DNA of 60,099 nucleotides from Lachnospiraceae bacterium AM93-12TA (lineage in GTDB: Bacteria; Bacillota; Clostridia; Lachnospirales; Lachnospiraceae): NCBI GenBank assembly GCA_027698105.1, contig JAQERH010000019.1:1-60099 (forward strand), read 5' to 3'. The first letter of the stretch is position 1. Every line of letters starts with the position of its first letter. The notes beneath the pieces were generated by a model. It had not been told where the DNA came from and ran no database searches. It saw only the letters and a program-made list of their open reading frames with translations. The translations under genes and the position numbers were made by a program. Below, one piece after another: positions 6,635 to 14,757 of the stretch.

Positions 6635-7855
6635 TTAGTAGTAGATATCCTCCAGAATCAGCATATAGTAGTTGTCAAGTCCCTCGCCTGCAATCGCGAA
6701 GTCTGCCGCTACCGGCATGTGCTCCTTGGAGAAATTGTCTAAGAATTCTTTGCTGAGAACGTCCTCAGGCTTTAAGTTATTGTCATGCATATATTTTGCC
6801 AGTTCTACCTTGAACTTTGGAATATAGACGGAAGACGGCATCGCCCATCCGGACAGTCTGCCTGTCATGCCTGCCTCTGTAGACTTCTCTGTGATCATCT
6901 CGTTGATCTTGTCATAATTTCCCAGATCCTCCTCTGTAATCTCCAGATTCAGGATAGTCGGATAAGACTGTGTCGGAGTCGGGCAGCACTGCTCTGCTAC
7001 GATGAATTTCAGCTTGAACGCCTCGTCCAGAATCACGTCGTACATCGGGCAGTTTGTTCCGAAGATATTTGTGTCAGGACCGTACTTCTCAATCTGGCGC
7101 GGAATATCCTCTCTCAGGAACTGGAGCATGGGAGCTCTTCCGTTTCCTGTCTGGGGATCCGGCGTTGTAATCTCTACAAACTCCATTCCCAGCTTCTCGC
7201 AGGTTTCTTTCATTTTGTCTCTGCGGATTACCTTGCTCTCAGAAGCCATATGAGTCGGGAAGGAATAGTGGATAAATGTCTTCGCTCCCATCTCATGAGC
7301 CTTTGTCGCGATTGTCTCGCCGCGGCGGTTCCAGTCTGTTGTAATGGAGATATCCACATATTCATTTAACAGCTTTGGATCGTCGTTGCTTGTAACCATG
7401 GTCACAATGTCAGGGCGTTTCTCGCGGATCGTCTGGAATGCAGGGATAATTCCCTCCATACCGCAGTCGAAAATAATGTACTTCATCTCAGGATCATCGG
7501 CAAGGCTGGTGATAACTGAAATACATCCCTCTTTGTCAGTTGCAAAGTTCTCCGGGATTGTTTTGTGAACGACCAGATCCGGATACTTCTGCACCATCTC
7601 CTGCGCGCCGCGGAACTCGTCCTCACTGACTGTAACGGTAGGCGTTACAATACCGATTTTGTAGGACTCGTCTGAAGCAGCCTCTTCTCCCTCTTTTTCA
7701 GCTGTCTCGCCGGCTTCTGTCTCCCCGGCCTTCGTCTCTTCCTTTGCAGCGGCGCTCGTACTCTCTGTGCCTGCCCCTGTCTGGGATGAACAGCCGGTCA
7801 GAGCTGTAACAGCCAGAGCGGCTGCCAGAAATGCGCTTACCAGTTTCTTTCTCAT
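6635..7855 (-). CDS. DUF3798 lipoprotein, sugar-type ABC binding protein
   Basis: 406 residues from the ATG at 7855 (GGAGGAAGCT before it; an upstream ATG at 7867 is too close). Signal peptide with lipobox LTGCSS, a low-complexity Glu/Ala/Thr linker, then a periplasmic-binding-protein fold starting YKIGIVTPTVTVSEDEF. I recognise it as the DUF3798 family, known mainly from Clostridia. It is the last gene of an operon with two permeases and a ribose-type ATPase, so it is the ligand-binding subunit; the ligand is unknown. The conserved cysteines (FDCGMEG, GTNCPMYD, EQCCPTP) are unusual for a sugar binder. Confidence 0.85.
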   Translation of the reverse strand: MRKKLVSAFLAAALAVTALTGCSSQTGAGTESTSAAAKEETKAGETEAGETAEKEGEEAASDESYKIGIVTPTVTVSEDEFRGAQEMVQKYPDLVVHKTIPENFATDKEGCISVITSLADDPEMKYIIFDCGMEGIIPAFQTIREKRPDIVTMVTSNDDPKLLNEYVDISITTDWNRRGETIATKAHEMGAKTFIHYSFPTHMASESKVIRRDKMKETCEKLGMEFVEITTPDPQTGNGRAPMLQFLREDIPRQIEKYGPDTNIFGTNCPMYDVILDEAFKLKFIVAEQCCPTPTQSYPTILNLEITEEDLGNYDKINEMITEKSTEAGMTGRLSGWAMPSSVYIPKFKVELAKYMHDNNLKPEDVLSKEFLDNFSKEHMPVAADFAIAGEGLDNYYMLILEDIYY

Positions 7856-7941
7856 AGCTTCCTCCATTTTGTAATATTTTATTTATTTCATGGGAACTGC
7901 CGCCCTCTGGAAGCATTTCCCCGGAAATCCTGTAAAGTTTT

Positions 7942-8991
7942 TCATTCCAGACGTTCTGCCTGCTCCTTTTCTGACCTGAGGTTCAGCATAATGGCGATTA
8001 CAATGACGCCGTAGGCCACGAAAGAGCGGAAATACTCTCCCACCGCAGGATTATTAAACAGGTTCTGCCCTGCCATCGGCGATGTTACAAACAGAGCATG
8101 GAACAGCAGGACGCCTAAAAAGCAGTGGCGCATCTTAGCCTTTTTAATAGAAGCGCCTCCCACCAGAATCGCCGCCGCCGCAAAGGTATCCAGCCCCAGA
8201 TGGCCTGTATACACGTTAATGGTGCCGAAATCTGCCACAAACAGGATCTGGCTCATGGCTGCAAACAGCGTCGAGATAATAATGCAGATCGTTCTCACAC
8301 GGTCGCTCTTAATTCCCAGCTTTTCCGCTGTGTGAAGATCCGTTCCCACAGCCCTGGCCAGCGTTCCCAGTCTGGTGCGCTGAATGTAAAACAGCAGCAG
8401 GGAAAACGCCGCGATAAAAATCAGCGGAAGCAGCGAATACGTCTTTCCGTCAAATTCAAAGGGCAGCACGCTTTTAAAAACAGCGCTGATATTTTTAGCG
8501 TCAATCATGCTCCGCACGCCGATTCCGCGATCCAGGATAATCTCCTGGTTTTTCGGCTCAAAGAACATTCCATAAGCCACCATAAACACAAACTGGTAGA
8601 TAACTGAGCTTAACTGTCCCACCATAATGGACACAATCATCTCTTTTCCCTTTGCCCTGTTTAAAAGAGCCGCCACCATCCATCCGAACACCACAGACAG
8701 CGCAAAGCTTAACAGAACGACAAAGCAAAGAGCGGATCCGCCCTCCAGCATCAAATCCACAGAGATCACCATGGCAGTCTGAGCAGAAATAGCTCCTACT
8801 ACAATGGCAAAATTCAGTCCCATTCCACAGGTTACCGGCAGAATCAGGGCCAGCGTAAATAAAATGTTGCGGATAAACCGCGTATACACCTCTGAAGCCA
8901 GATAGGACAGGCTGATTCCTGCAAACTGAAAGGACAGGACGGCCAGAGCCAGAACAGCGATGGGAACGATATTACGCTTTATGTACTTCAT
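7942..8991 (-). CDS. Ribose/branched-chain-type ABC permease 2
   Basis: 349 residues from the ATG at 8991, spaced 9 bases from AGGAAGG; it overlaps the preceding permease by 20 bases. About eight to nine hydrophobic helices and a cytoplasmic loop with RTRLGTLARAVGTDLHTAEKLGI, the equivalent of the EAA loop in the BPD_transp_2 (RbsC/BmpD) family. It forms the channel with the permease encoded just upstream. Confidence 0.88.
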   Translation of the reverse strand: MKYIKRNIVPIAVLALAVLSFQFAGISLSYLASEVYTRFIRNILFTLALILPVTCGMGLNFAIVVGAISAQTAMVISVDLMLEGGSALCFVVLLSFALSVVFGWMVAALLNRAKGKEMIVSIMVGQLSSVIYQFVFMVAYGMFFEPKNQEIILDRGIGVRSMIDAKNISAVFKSVLPFEFDGKTYSLLPLIFIAAFSLLLFYIQRTRLGTLARAVGTDLHTAEKLGIKSDRVRTICIIISTLFAAMSQILFVADFGTINVYTGHLGLDTFAAAAILVGGASIKKAKMRHCFLGVLLFHALFVTSPMAGQNLFNNPAVGEYFRSFVAYGVIVIAIMLNLRSEKEQAERLE

Positions 8992-10015
8992 GTCTCGCAT
9001 CCTTCCTCTCAAAAATAAACGCATATAAAATAATGCCGCTTGTGATAATCGTACGAATAATCTCCGCCATCTCCGGTATCAGCAGCGCGTTGGCCACTGG
9101 AATGGACAGAAGATACGTAGTCTGGTATAAAAACGTGCCGATCAGAGCGTTCATCACCGTGGCTTTTTTCGGGCTGGCGCCGCCGATTACAATCGCTGAA
9201 ACAGCGGGAAAGCTCATCATAAACGGGCCGTCATACAGATGCAGAATACCGTAGCTCTGGGAGTACACCACGACTCCCACCGCCGCGATCACCGTGGACA
9301 TGACGATGGCAATGGTGCGGTATCTGTTTACCCTGACACCTGCCAGCCTGGCAAATTTCTCGTTTTCTGCAATAGCCGTAAAAATCAGGCCTGTCCTCGT
9401 TTTGGAAAAAAGCCAGAGCAGAACGCCGATCCCAAAGAAAAACAGGAGAAGTCCAAGAGGGATCACAATGCCTCCTATTTCTATCTGCCACAGGCGGTCT
9501 AAAATCTGTCCGAAATAATTTTCCAGATTGACCTTTGGCCGGAGTCCTTGTCCGCCGATAGGGTAAAGCATCTGGCGGTTCGTCACAGGCACAAAGGTGT
9601 AGAACAGATTCATAATAGGGATAAAGGAATATCCTGCAAAGGTTCCCACAATCTCCTCGTTTAGCTTCAGCCTGTTCAAAACCGCCGCGTAGAGCAGGCC
9701 AAATACAAGAGCCACCGCCATTCCCGCAAATATGGAGCAGAAAAAGCCTGTCCACGAAGTCAGGCGGGCGTTCAGAGCGAAAATCATGCCCACAAGTCCT
9801 GCCGAAAGTCCGATAGTCATACCAAAGTTTCTTCCGGCTCCCACGTTGATCATGGGAATCAGGGACAGGACAATCACGCCGTTCATGGCCCATTTCACCA
9901 GGGCGTCGCTGATAATGCCCGCCATATCCATGTCAATTCCCATGGCTGCCAGAAGCAGAATACCCATAAACGCCAGCATAATCACCTGCGGGGGGTTCAA
10001 ATATTTTGTTTTCAC
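8972..10015 (-). CDS. Ribose/branched-chain-type ABC permease 1
   Basis: 347 residues of the BPD_transp_2 type, many hydrophobic helices, with the loop KTRTGLIFTAIAENEKFARL before the last third and VIGGASPKKATVMNALIG typical of this family. It overlaps the ATPase gene by ATGA (10012-10015) and so is translationally coupled. Two different permeases suggest a heterodimeric channel, as in nucleoside (Bmp/Nup) or autoinducer-type systems. Confidence 0.88.
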   Translation of the reverse strand: MKTKYLNPPQVIMLAFMGILLLAAMGIDMDMAGIISDALVKWAMNGVIVLSLIPMINVGAGRNFGMTIGLSAGLVGMIFALNARLTSWTGFFCSIFAGMAVALVFGLLYAAVLNRLKLNEEIVGTFAGYSFIPIMNLFYTFVPVTNRQMLYPIGGQGLRPKVNLENYFGQILDRLWQIEIGGIVIPLGLLLFFFGIGVLLWLFSKTRTGLIFTAIAENEKFARLAGVRVNRYRTIAIVMSTVIAAVGVVVYSQSYGILHLYDGPFMMSFPAVSAIVIGGASPKKATVMNALIGTFLYQTTYLLSIPVANALLIPEMAEIIRTIITSGIILYAFIFERKDARHEVHKA

Positions 10016-11547
10016 CTGAGTTCCCTCCCATAAAGAGCCAGAGTCAGTTCCTCCAGGCTCGTACTGTTATTGTCAAATATCTTAAATACCTTTCCCTGGT
10101 GCATCACGGCAATTCTGTCGCAGATCCGCATCAGCTCCTCCAGCTCTCCGGAAGCCACTACCAGAGTCGTATGGTACTCCTTGTTGATTTTTAAAAGCCA
10201 CTGCAGAATCAGCTCCTTGGAATAGACGTCGATTCCCCTGGTCGGCTCTCCGATTAAAAGCAGCTCCGGCTGGAAGGTAATCGCCCGGCTGACGCAGACC
10301 TTCTGCTGATTTCCGCCTGAAAGCTCTCTCACCTTCTGCTCCGGCCCGCGGCACACAATGTTCAAAAGATCGATCATTTCTCTGGCGTGAGAATCAACCG
10401 TCCTGTGATTCAGGAAGGAAAGCGCCGGACATTTCCGAAAGCGCAGAAATTCCGGGTGGACCTTTTCTGTACCAAACACCATATTTTCCCAGATAGGGCT
10501 GTCCAGGAGAAGGCTGGCTGTTCCCCTGTCTTCAGAGAGGTAGTAAATCCTGTGATGGATCAGGTTTTCCGTATCGCCGGGCTTCAGCTTTTTTCCCCTG
10601 TAGACGGCCTGATACTCTGCCTTTTTCATGCCGAACAGACCGTCCAGCAGGTTCTCCTGTCCCTGTCCGGCCAATCCGGTAATCCCCAGAATCTCGCCTT
10701 CAAACACGTCCAGCTTCTGGTTTTCCGGCAGCCCTTCATAGGAAAGCAGCACCTGGCCGCCTGAGCGGGCTTCATGGCGTCTGGCCTTCACAATCTCTCG
10801 TCCCACCATATCGTCAGCAAATCGGGCCGCGTCAAACTCTTCTTTTTTATAGGTAGAGATCAGTTCTCCGTCTCTCAGCACAGATACCCTGTCGCACACC
10901 TCCATAATCTCGTCCAGCCGGTGGGAGATAAATAACACTGCGATTCCCTCTCTGGCAATCTCGCGGATGCAGGCTAAAAGGCCCTTCGTCTCCGTAATAT
11001 TTAAAGAACTGGTAGGCTCGTCCAGCATCAGGAGACGCACGTTCTGATTGTCCAGCTCCCTGGCAATCTCCACAAACTGCTTCTGATTTAAGGCCAGACT
11101 GTCAATCAGGCTGTCCGGCTCCAGATCCGATCCAATCCGATCCAGCGTGCGGGCCGCGTCCTCCCTGTTCTTCTTTTGATCTACATAAGCCAGTTCCGGC
11201 ACAAAAAGGCCCTTGCCTTTTACATTTTCCCGGTTGATTTTTATATTTTCTCCGACTGTCATACCTGAAAACAGCGCCAGTTCCTGATGCACCATGGCAA
11301 TTCCCCGGGCCTCTGACTGAGCTCTGTTTTCTATTCTGATTTCCTTTCCGTCAATCAGAATTTCACCCTCGTATCCGCCGGTTTTCCGTATTTTTTCGTT
11401 TCCGTTCAAGATGTTCATCAGCGTGCTTTTTCCGGAACCGTTCGCTCCGATCAGGCCATAAATTTCCCCTGCTTCTATGGAAAGGCTGACGCCCTTCAGC
11501 ACGTAATTTCCCTCAAAACTCTTGGACAACTGTCTCACTTCCAGCAT
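10012..11547 (-). CDS. RbsA-like double ABC ATPase
   Basis: 511 residues from ATG 11547 (GGAGG, 6-base spacing; the in-frame TTG upstream is part of that ribosome site). The N-terminal half has a good Walker A (GLIGANGSGKSTL), Walker B (LLMLDEPTSSLN) but a degenerate signature (LALNQKQFVEIA). The C-terminal half has a degenerate Walker A (GITGLAGQGQENL) but a good signature (LSGGNQQKVCVSRA) and GEPTRGID. This complementary degeneration is the rule for sugar ATPases of the RbsA/MglA type. First gene of the operon. Confidence 0.92.
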   Translation of the reverse strand: MLEVRQLSKSFEGNYVLKGVSLSIEAGEIYGLIGANGSGKSTLMNILNGNEKIRKTGGYEGEILIDGKEIRIENRAQSEARGIAMVHQELALFSGMTVGENIKINRENVKGKGLFVPELAYVDQKKNREDAARTLDRIGSDLEPDSLIDSLALNQKQFVEIARELDNQNVRLLMLDEPTSSLNITETKGLLACIREIAREGIAVLFISHRLDEIMEVCDRVSVLRDGELISTYKKEEFDAARFADDMVGREIVKARRHEARSGGQVLLSYEGLPENQKLDVFEGEILGITGLAGQGQENLLDGLFGMKKAEYQAVYRGKKLKPGDTENLIHHRIYYLSEDRGTASLLLDSPIWENMVFGTEKVHPEFLRFRKCPALSFLNHRTVDSHAREMIDLLNIVCRGPEQKVRELSGGNQQKVCVSRAITFQPELLLIGEPTRGIDVYSKELILQWLLKINKEYHTTLVVASGELEELMRICDRIAVMHQGKVFKIFDNNSTSLEELTLALYGRELR

Positions 11548-11598
11548 AATTTCCTCCAAGGCAGACGTTTTCGAACTGCCTGATGTATTCCAATTAAG

Positions 11599-11626
11599 AT
11601 TGTAATGGTTCGCCAGTTTTTTTCAA
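11599..11626 (-). promoter_or_regulatory. Probable promoter of the DUF3798 ABC operon
   Basis: On the minus strand TTGAAA (11626-11621), 16 bases, TACAAT (11604-11599), about 50 bases before the ATPase start. Confidence 0.5.
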
Positions 11627-11702
11627 ATAGAAAATATCTATTAATCACTGTTTTTATTGTTGTTTTCTATATACTTTTCTTTCATGGACGCTGTTTCCTG
11701 TA

Positions 11703-11750
11703 AAAGAAAAAACTGCCGCATACGCAGAATATCATCTGCGCTGCAGCAGT
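11703..11750 (-). terminator. Intrinsic terminator after the AIM24 gene
   Basis: A long imperfect stem between 11712 and 11750 with inner pair GCAGA/TCTGC; on the minus strand it is followed by TTTTTTCTTTT (11712-11703). Confidence 0.75.
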
Positions 11751-11776
11751 CTTTTCTTTCATTGACTGATTTTTGG

Positions 11777-12550
11777 TTAAATATTGAGCATCTTGGCGGT
11801 AGGCATCATCAGCACCTTGCCTGTTCCTCGGTAGACGTTCACAAGTCCTTCTCCGGAAGCAGCAGATCCGATCAGGGTTTTTCCAGAACGCTCCACTGTG
11901 AACTCCAGAGATTTGCTCCATGCAATCGCATGATTTCCGTCTACCTTGAGCACGTCGTCCTGCAGTGTAATCTCAATCAGCTCCTCCTTCGGACACTCTG
12001 ACTCAATGCAGAATACGCCTGAACCGTTCAGGCTCAGGTTGAACAGCCCTTCTCCTCCGGCTACGGCTGAAGAAAAGTTGGACCGCATCACCGCCTTGTG
12101 CTTCAGGCTGGATTCGCAGGCCAGAAACAGTCCGTCGTCCAGCACGACTCCTCCGCCCCATGAAGCGGCGTCCATCAGAATCAGATGCTTATAAGTGGGC
12201 TCCAGTACCAGGACTCCGTCTCCCGTGTACTCCGGCTTAATCGTCGACTCTCCGCTGGCCTTGCCGCGGACTGCCTTTCCAAAGAAATCGCCGACTCCCT
12301 TCACTCCGGTGGTGGCATTGACATTGCCTAACATCCACTGCATGGCCCCCGCCTGGATCGTCACATGGGACTTATCCAGATAGCAGACCAGCTGGCGCTT
12401 TCTCACATTCATCTCAGAGCTGAAATACGCTGTAATGGCAGAAGACGGAGAAACACTTAAATCTCTCTGATATTCAATTATCTGAAATGCCCCCATTTCC
12501 GAAAGAACTTTCACATCATCATTGTCAGTAAAATTAGAAATCTGATACAT
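11777..12550 (-). CDS. AIM24-family protein
   Basis: 257 residues from the ATG at 12550 with GGGGAGGA in front; a longer frame to 12616 lacks a ribosome site. Glycine-rich beta-sheet sequence (QAGAMQWMLGNVNATTGVKG, GGEGLFNLSLNGSG, SAASGEGLVNVYRGTGKVLM) is characteristic of the AIM24/TIGR00266 family, whose bacterial members have no settled biochemical role. Monocistronic between an ABC operon and the signalling cluster, with its own terminator. Confidence 0.8.
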   Translation of the reverse strand: MYQISNFTDNDDVKVLSEMGAFQIIEYQRDLSVSPSSAITAYFSSEMNVRKRQLVCYLDKSHVTIQAGAMQWMLGNVNATTGVKGVGDFFGKAVRGKASGESTIKPEYTGDGVLVLEPTYKHLILMDAASWGGGVVLDDGLFLACESSLKHKAVMRSNFSSAVAGGEGLFNLSLNGSGVFCIESECPKEELIEITLQDDVLKVDGNHAIAWSKSLEFTVERSGKTLIGSAASGEGLVNVYRGTGKVLMMPTAKMLNI

Positions 12551-12811
12551 ATTCTTCCTCCCCTGTTTTAAAATCCACTTTATATTCTGTTTTTCCAGAA
12601 TTATATCACGAATCACAAATCATCTCAATAAAATGAACAAAACTGTAAGAAAATGTAAGAAACCTTCTGTTTTCAGGTTTTTATGGAGCCGATTGCTGTA
12701 TTTCAGTATACATTCTCATTACTTTATGATACACTCGATATAGATATATTTATATAGAAAAAAGGGTGCTGAGGGGTATCTTTATGAAAGATAAGGGGAG
12801 CAGAAACGACT
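12551..12811. other. Divergent intergenic region
   Basis: AT-rich promoter region for the AIM24 gene (left) and the response regulator (right). I see a plausible -10 (TATGAT near 12724) and a 17-codon leader ORF, listed separately, but no clear operator. Confidence 0.5.
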
Positions 12812-12837
12812 ATGTATGGAAAAAGGAAAATCAATAA
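12784..12837 (+). CDS. Possible 17-codon leader ORF overlapping the response-regulator start
   Basis: ATG 12784 has a better ribosome site (GAGGGG 12771-12776, 7-base spacing) than the response-regulator gene itself. The frame ends with TAA at 12835-12837, 23 bases inside that gene. It could couple or restrain translation of the regulator. Its coding nature is unproven. Confidence 0.3.
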   Translation: MKDKGSRNDYVWKKENQ

Positions 12838-14368
12838 AATTCTCATTGTAGACGATTCGCCCATGAACCGGGCGATTCTGGCTGACATGCTGGACGGACA
12901 GTATGAAGTTCTGGAGGCAGAAAACGGCGTCTCTGCAGTTGAAACACTCCACCGCTGCGGAACAGAAATTTCACTGGTTCTTCTGGACATTGTAATGCCA
13001 AAAATGGACGGCTTTGAGGTCCTTGCCATGATGCGCAGATATCACTGGATTGAGGAGATTCCGGTTATTATTATTTCTGCTGAAAATTCACATTCCGTTG
13101 TAGAGCGGGCCTATGAACTGGGGGCAACTGACTACATCAGCCGCCCCTTTGACGAGGTCATTGTCCACCGTCGGGTAATCAATACTATCATGCTGTACTC
13201 AAAGCAGAAGCGCCTGATCTCCATGGTGGCAGATCAGATGTATGAACGTGAAAAAAGCAATACTCTGATGGTTTCCATTTTAAGCCATATTGTAGAATTC
13301 CGTAACGGAGAAAGCGGCCTCCATGTACTCCACATCGGCACTATGACAGAACTGCTGCTGAAGCGTCTCCAGGAAAAAACGGATCTTTACGATTTGGATC
13401 CGGCTAAAATATCCATGATCAGCAAGGCTGCCGCTTTTCACGACATTGGAAAGATCTCTGTTTCCGAAGAGATCCTGAACAAGCCAGGACGCCTGACGCA
13501 GGAAGAATTCGAGATTATGAAAACCCATTCTGCCGTAGGAGCTGATATGCTTGAAAAACTGCCGCTTCACAAGGAGGAGCCGTTAGTCCAAATCGCTTAT
13601 GAAATCTGCCGCTGGCATCATGAGCGCTATGACGGAACGGGATATCCGGACGGTCTGAAGGGAGATGAAATTCCCATATCCGCCCAGGCTGTCTCCCTGG
13701 CAGATGCCTATGACGCCCTGATCAGCGAGCGGGTCTATAAAAAAGCATTTTCCCACGAAAAGGCGCTGCGTATGATTTTAAATGGCGAATGCGGTTCCTT
13801 CAATCCTCTCCTCCTGGAATGTCTCCTGGATATTTCCGACCGCATTCAGGAAGAGCTGGCCATCAATTCCCTGAACCGGGTCAGTGAAAAAGAAATCAAT
13901 ACCATTATAGAGCAGCTGCTCTCCCATAAGGATATCTCGTCTTCCAACCGGACTTTGAGCATGCTGGAGGAGGAACGAATCAAATTCCAGTTTTTTGCCT
14001 CCTTATCATCTGAAATTCAATTTGAATATACAGTCGTTCCTTCCATGATTACTCTCTCTGACTGGGGCGCAGAACGGCTGGGTATTTCACGCAATATTGT
14101 CAATCCGGAACAAAATCAGGAGCTGCTGTCTGTGATTTCCCCAGACGATCTGCACATTCTGAGCCGGAAGCTGAGAAATACTTCTCCTGGAAAGCCGGAT
14201 GTAGAGCATGAAATTCAATTAAAAATTGACGGCGTTCCGAAGCTGTGCCGTATGATCTGCCGTACACTCTGGACCCACGGAGCAGAGCCGGAATACAGCG
14301 GAGCAATTGGAAAAATTGCATATTCCACAGAAGAAATCAATGAAACTGACAGAACACTTGCAAAGTAA
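12812..14368 (+). CDS. Response regulator with HD-GYP domain
   Basis: 518 residues. A receiver domain (ILIVDDSPMN acid pocket, phospho-Asp in LLDIVMPKMDGFE, about residue 60) is followed by an HD-GYP domain (FHDIGK at about 209-214; HHERYDGTGYPDGLKG at about 270-285), the signature of a cyclic-di-GMP phosphodiesterase. The C-terminal 170 residues resemble a PAS-like segment (WGAERLGISRNIV). It leads a three-gene phosphorelay with an Hpt protein and a hybrid kinase. Catalytic residues HD and GYP are intact, so a link from the kinase to c-di-GMP breakdown is likely. Confidence 0.88.
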   Translation: MYGKRKINKILIVDDSPMNRAILADMLDGQYEVLEAENGVSAVETLHRCGTEISLVLLDIVMPKMDGFEVLAMMRRYHWIEEIPVIIISAENSHSVVERAYELGATDYISRPFDEVIVHRRVINTIMLYSKQKRLISMVADQMYEREKSNTLMVSILSHIVEFRNGESGLHVLHIGTMTELLLKRLQEKTDLYDLDPAKISMISKAAAFHDIGKISVSEEILNKPGRLTQEEFEIMKTHSAVGADMLEKLPLHKEEPLVQIAYEICRWHHERYDGTGYPDGLKGDEIPISAQAVSLADAYDALISERVYKKAFSHEKALRMILNGECGSFNPLLLECLLDISDRIQEELAINSLNRVSEKEINTIIEQLLSHKDISSSNRTLSMLEEERIKFQFFASLSSEIQFEYTVVPSMITLSDWGAERLGISRNIVNPEQNQELLSVISPDDLHILSRKLRNTSPGKPDVEHEIQLKIDGVPKLCRMICRTLWTHGAEPEYSGAIGKIAYSTEEINETDRTLAK

Positions 14369-14382
14369 CAGGAGCGGATAGG

Positions 14383-14736
14383 ATGACATTACAGGAATTA
14401 TATGAAAAAATTGAGGGAAATTACAGCAGTATAACTGAACGCCTTCGCACAGAAGAGCGAATCCGTAAATTTGTCCTGCTGTTTTTAAAAGATACCAGCA
14501 GCCAGAGCTTAATTCAGGCGCTTCAACAGGGCGATGCGGAAGAAGCGTTTCGGGCAGCTCACACACTGAAGGGAATCTGCATGAATTTAAGCTTTGACGC
14601 GCTGTATCAGATTTCCAATGAAATGACAGAATACCTGAGAGGCGGTGATATTCAAAGGGCTTCTGCATGCCTGTCTGATTTTATATCATGCTATGAAAAA
14701 CATGTTCAGGCTATTTCTGCTTATGCAGAGTATTGA
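14383..14736 (+). CDS. Hpt phosphotransfer protein
   Basis: 117 residues, all helical, with the phosphorylatable His in AAHTLKGICMNL (about residue 65), the canonical Hpt signature. It lies 14 bases after the response regulator and 21 before the kinase gene. Known Hpt proteins shuttle phosphate between the receiver of a hybrid kinase and a separate response regulator, which fits its neighbours exactly. Confidence 0.88.
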   Translation: MTLQELYEKIEGNYSSITERLRTEERIRKFVLLFLKDTSSQSLIQALQQGDAEEAFRAAHTLKGICMNLSFDALYQISNEMTEYLRGGDIQRASACLSDFISCYEKHVQAISAYAEY

Positions 14737-14757
14737 TACATACAGAAAGGACACCGT

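Noticed and set aside
9231..9893. Long open frame antisense/alternate to ABC permease 1
   Set aside because: Same strand but other frame of a clear membrane protein; Arg/Cys-rich nonsense composition.
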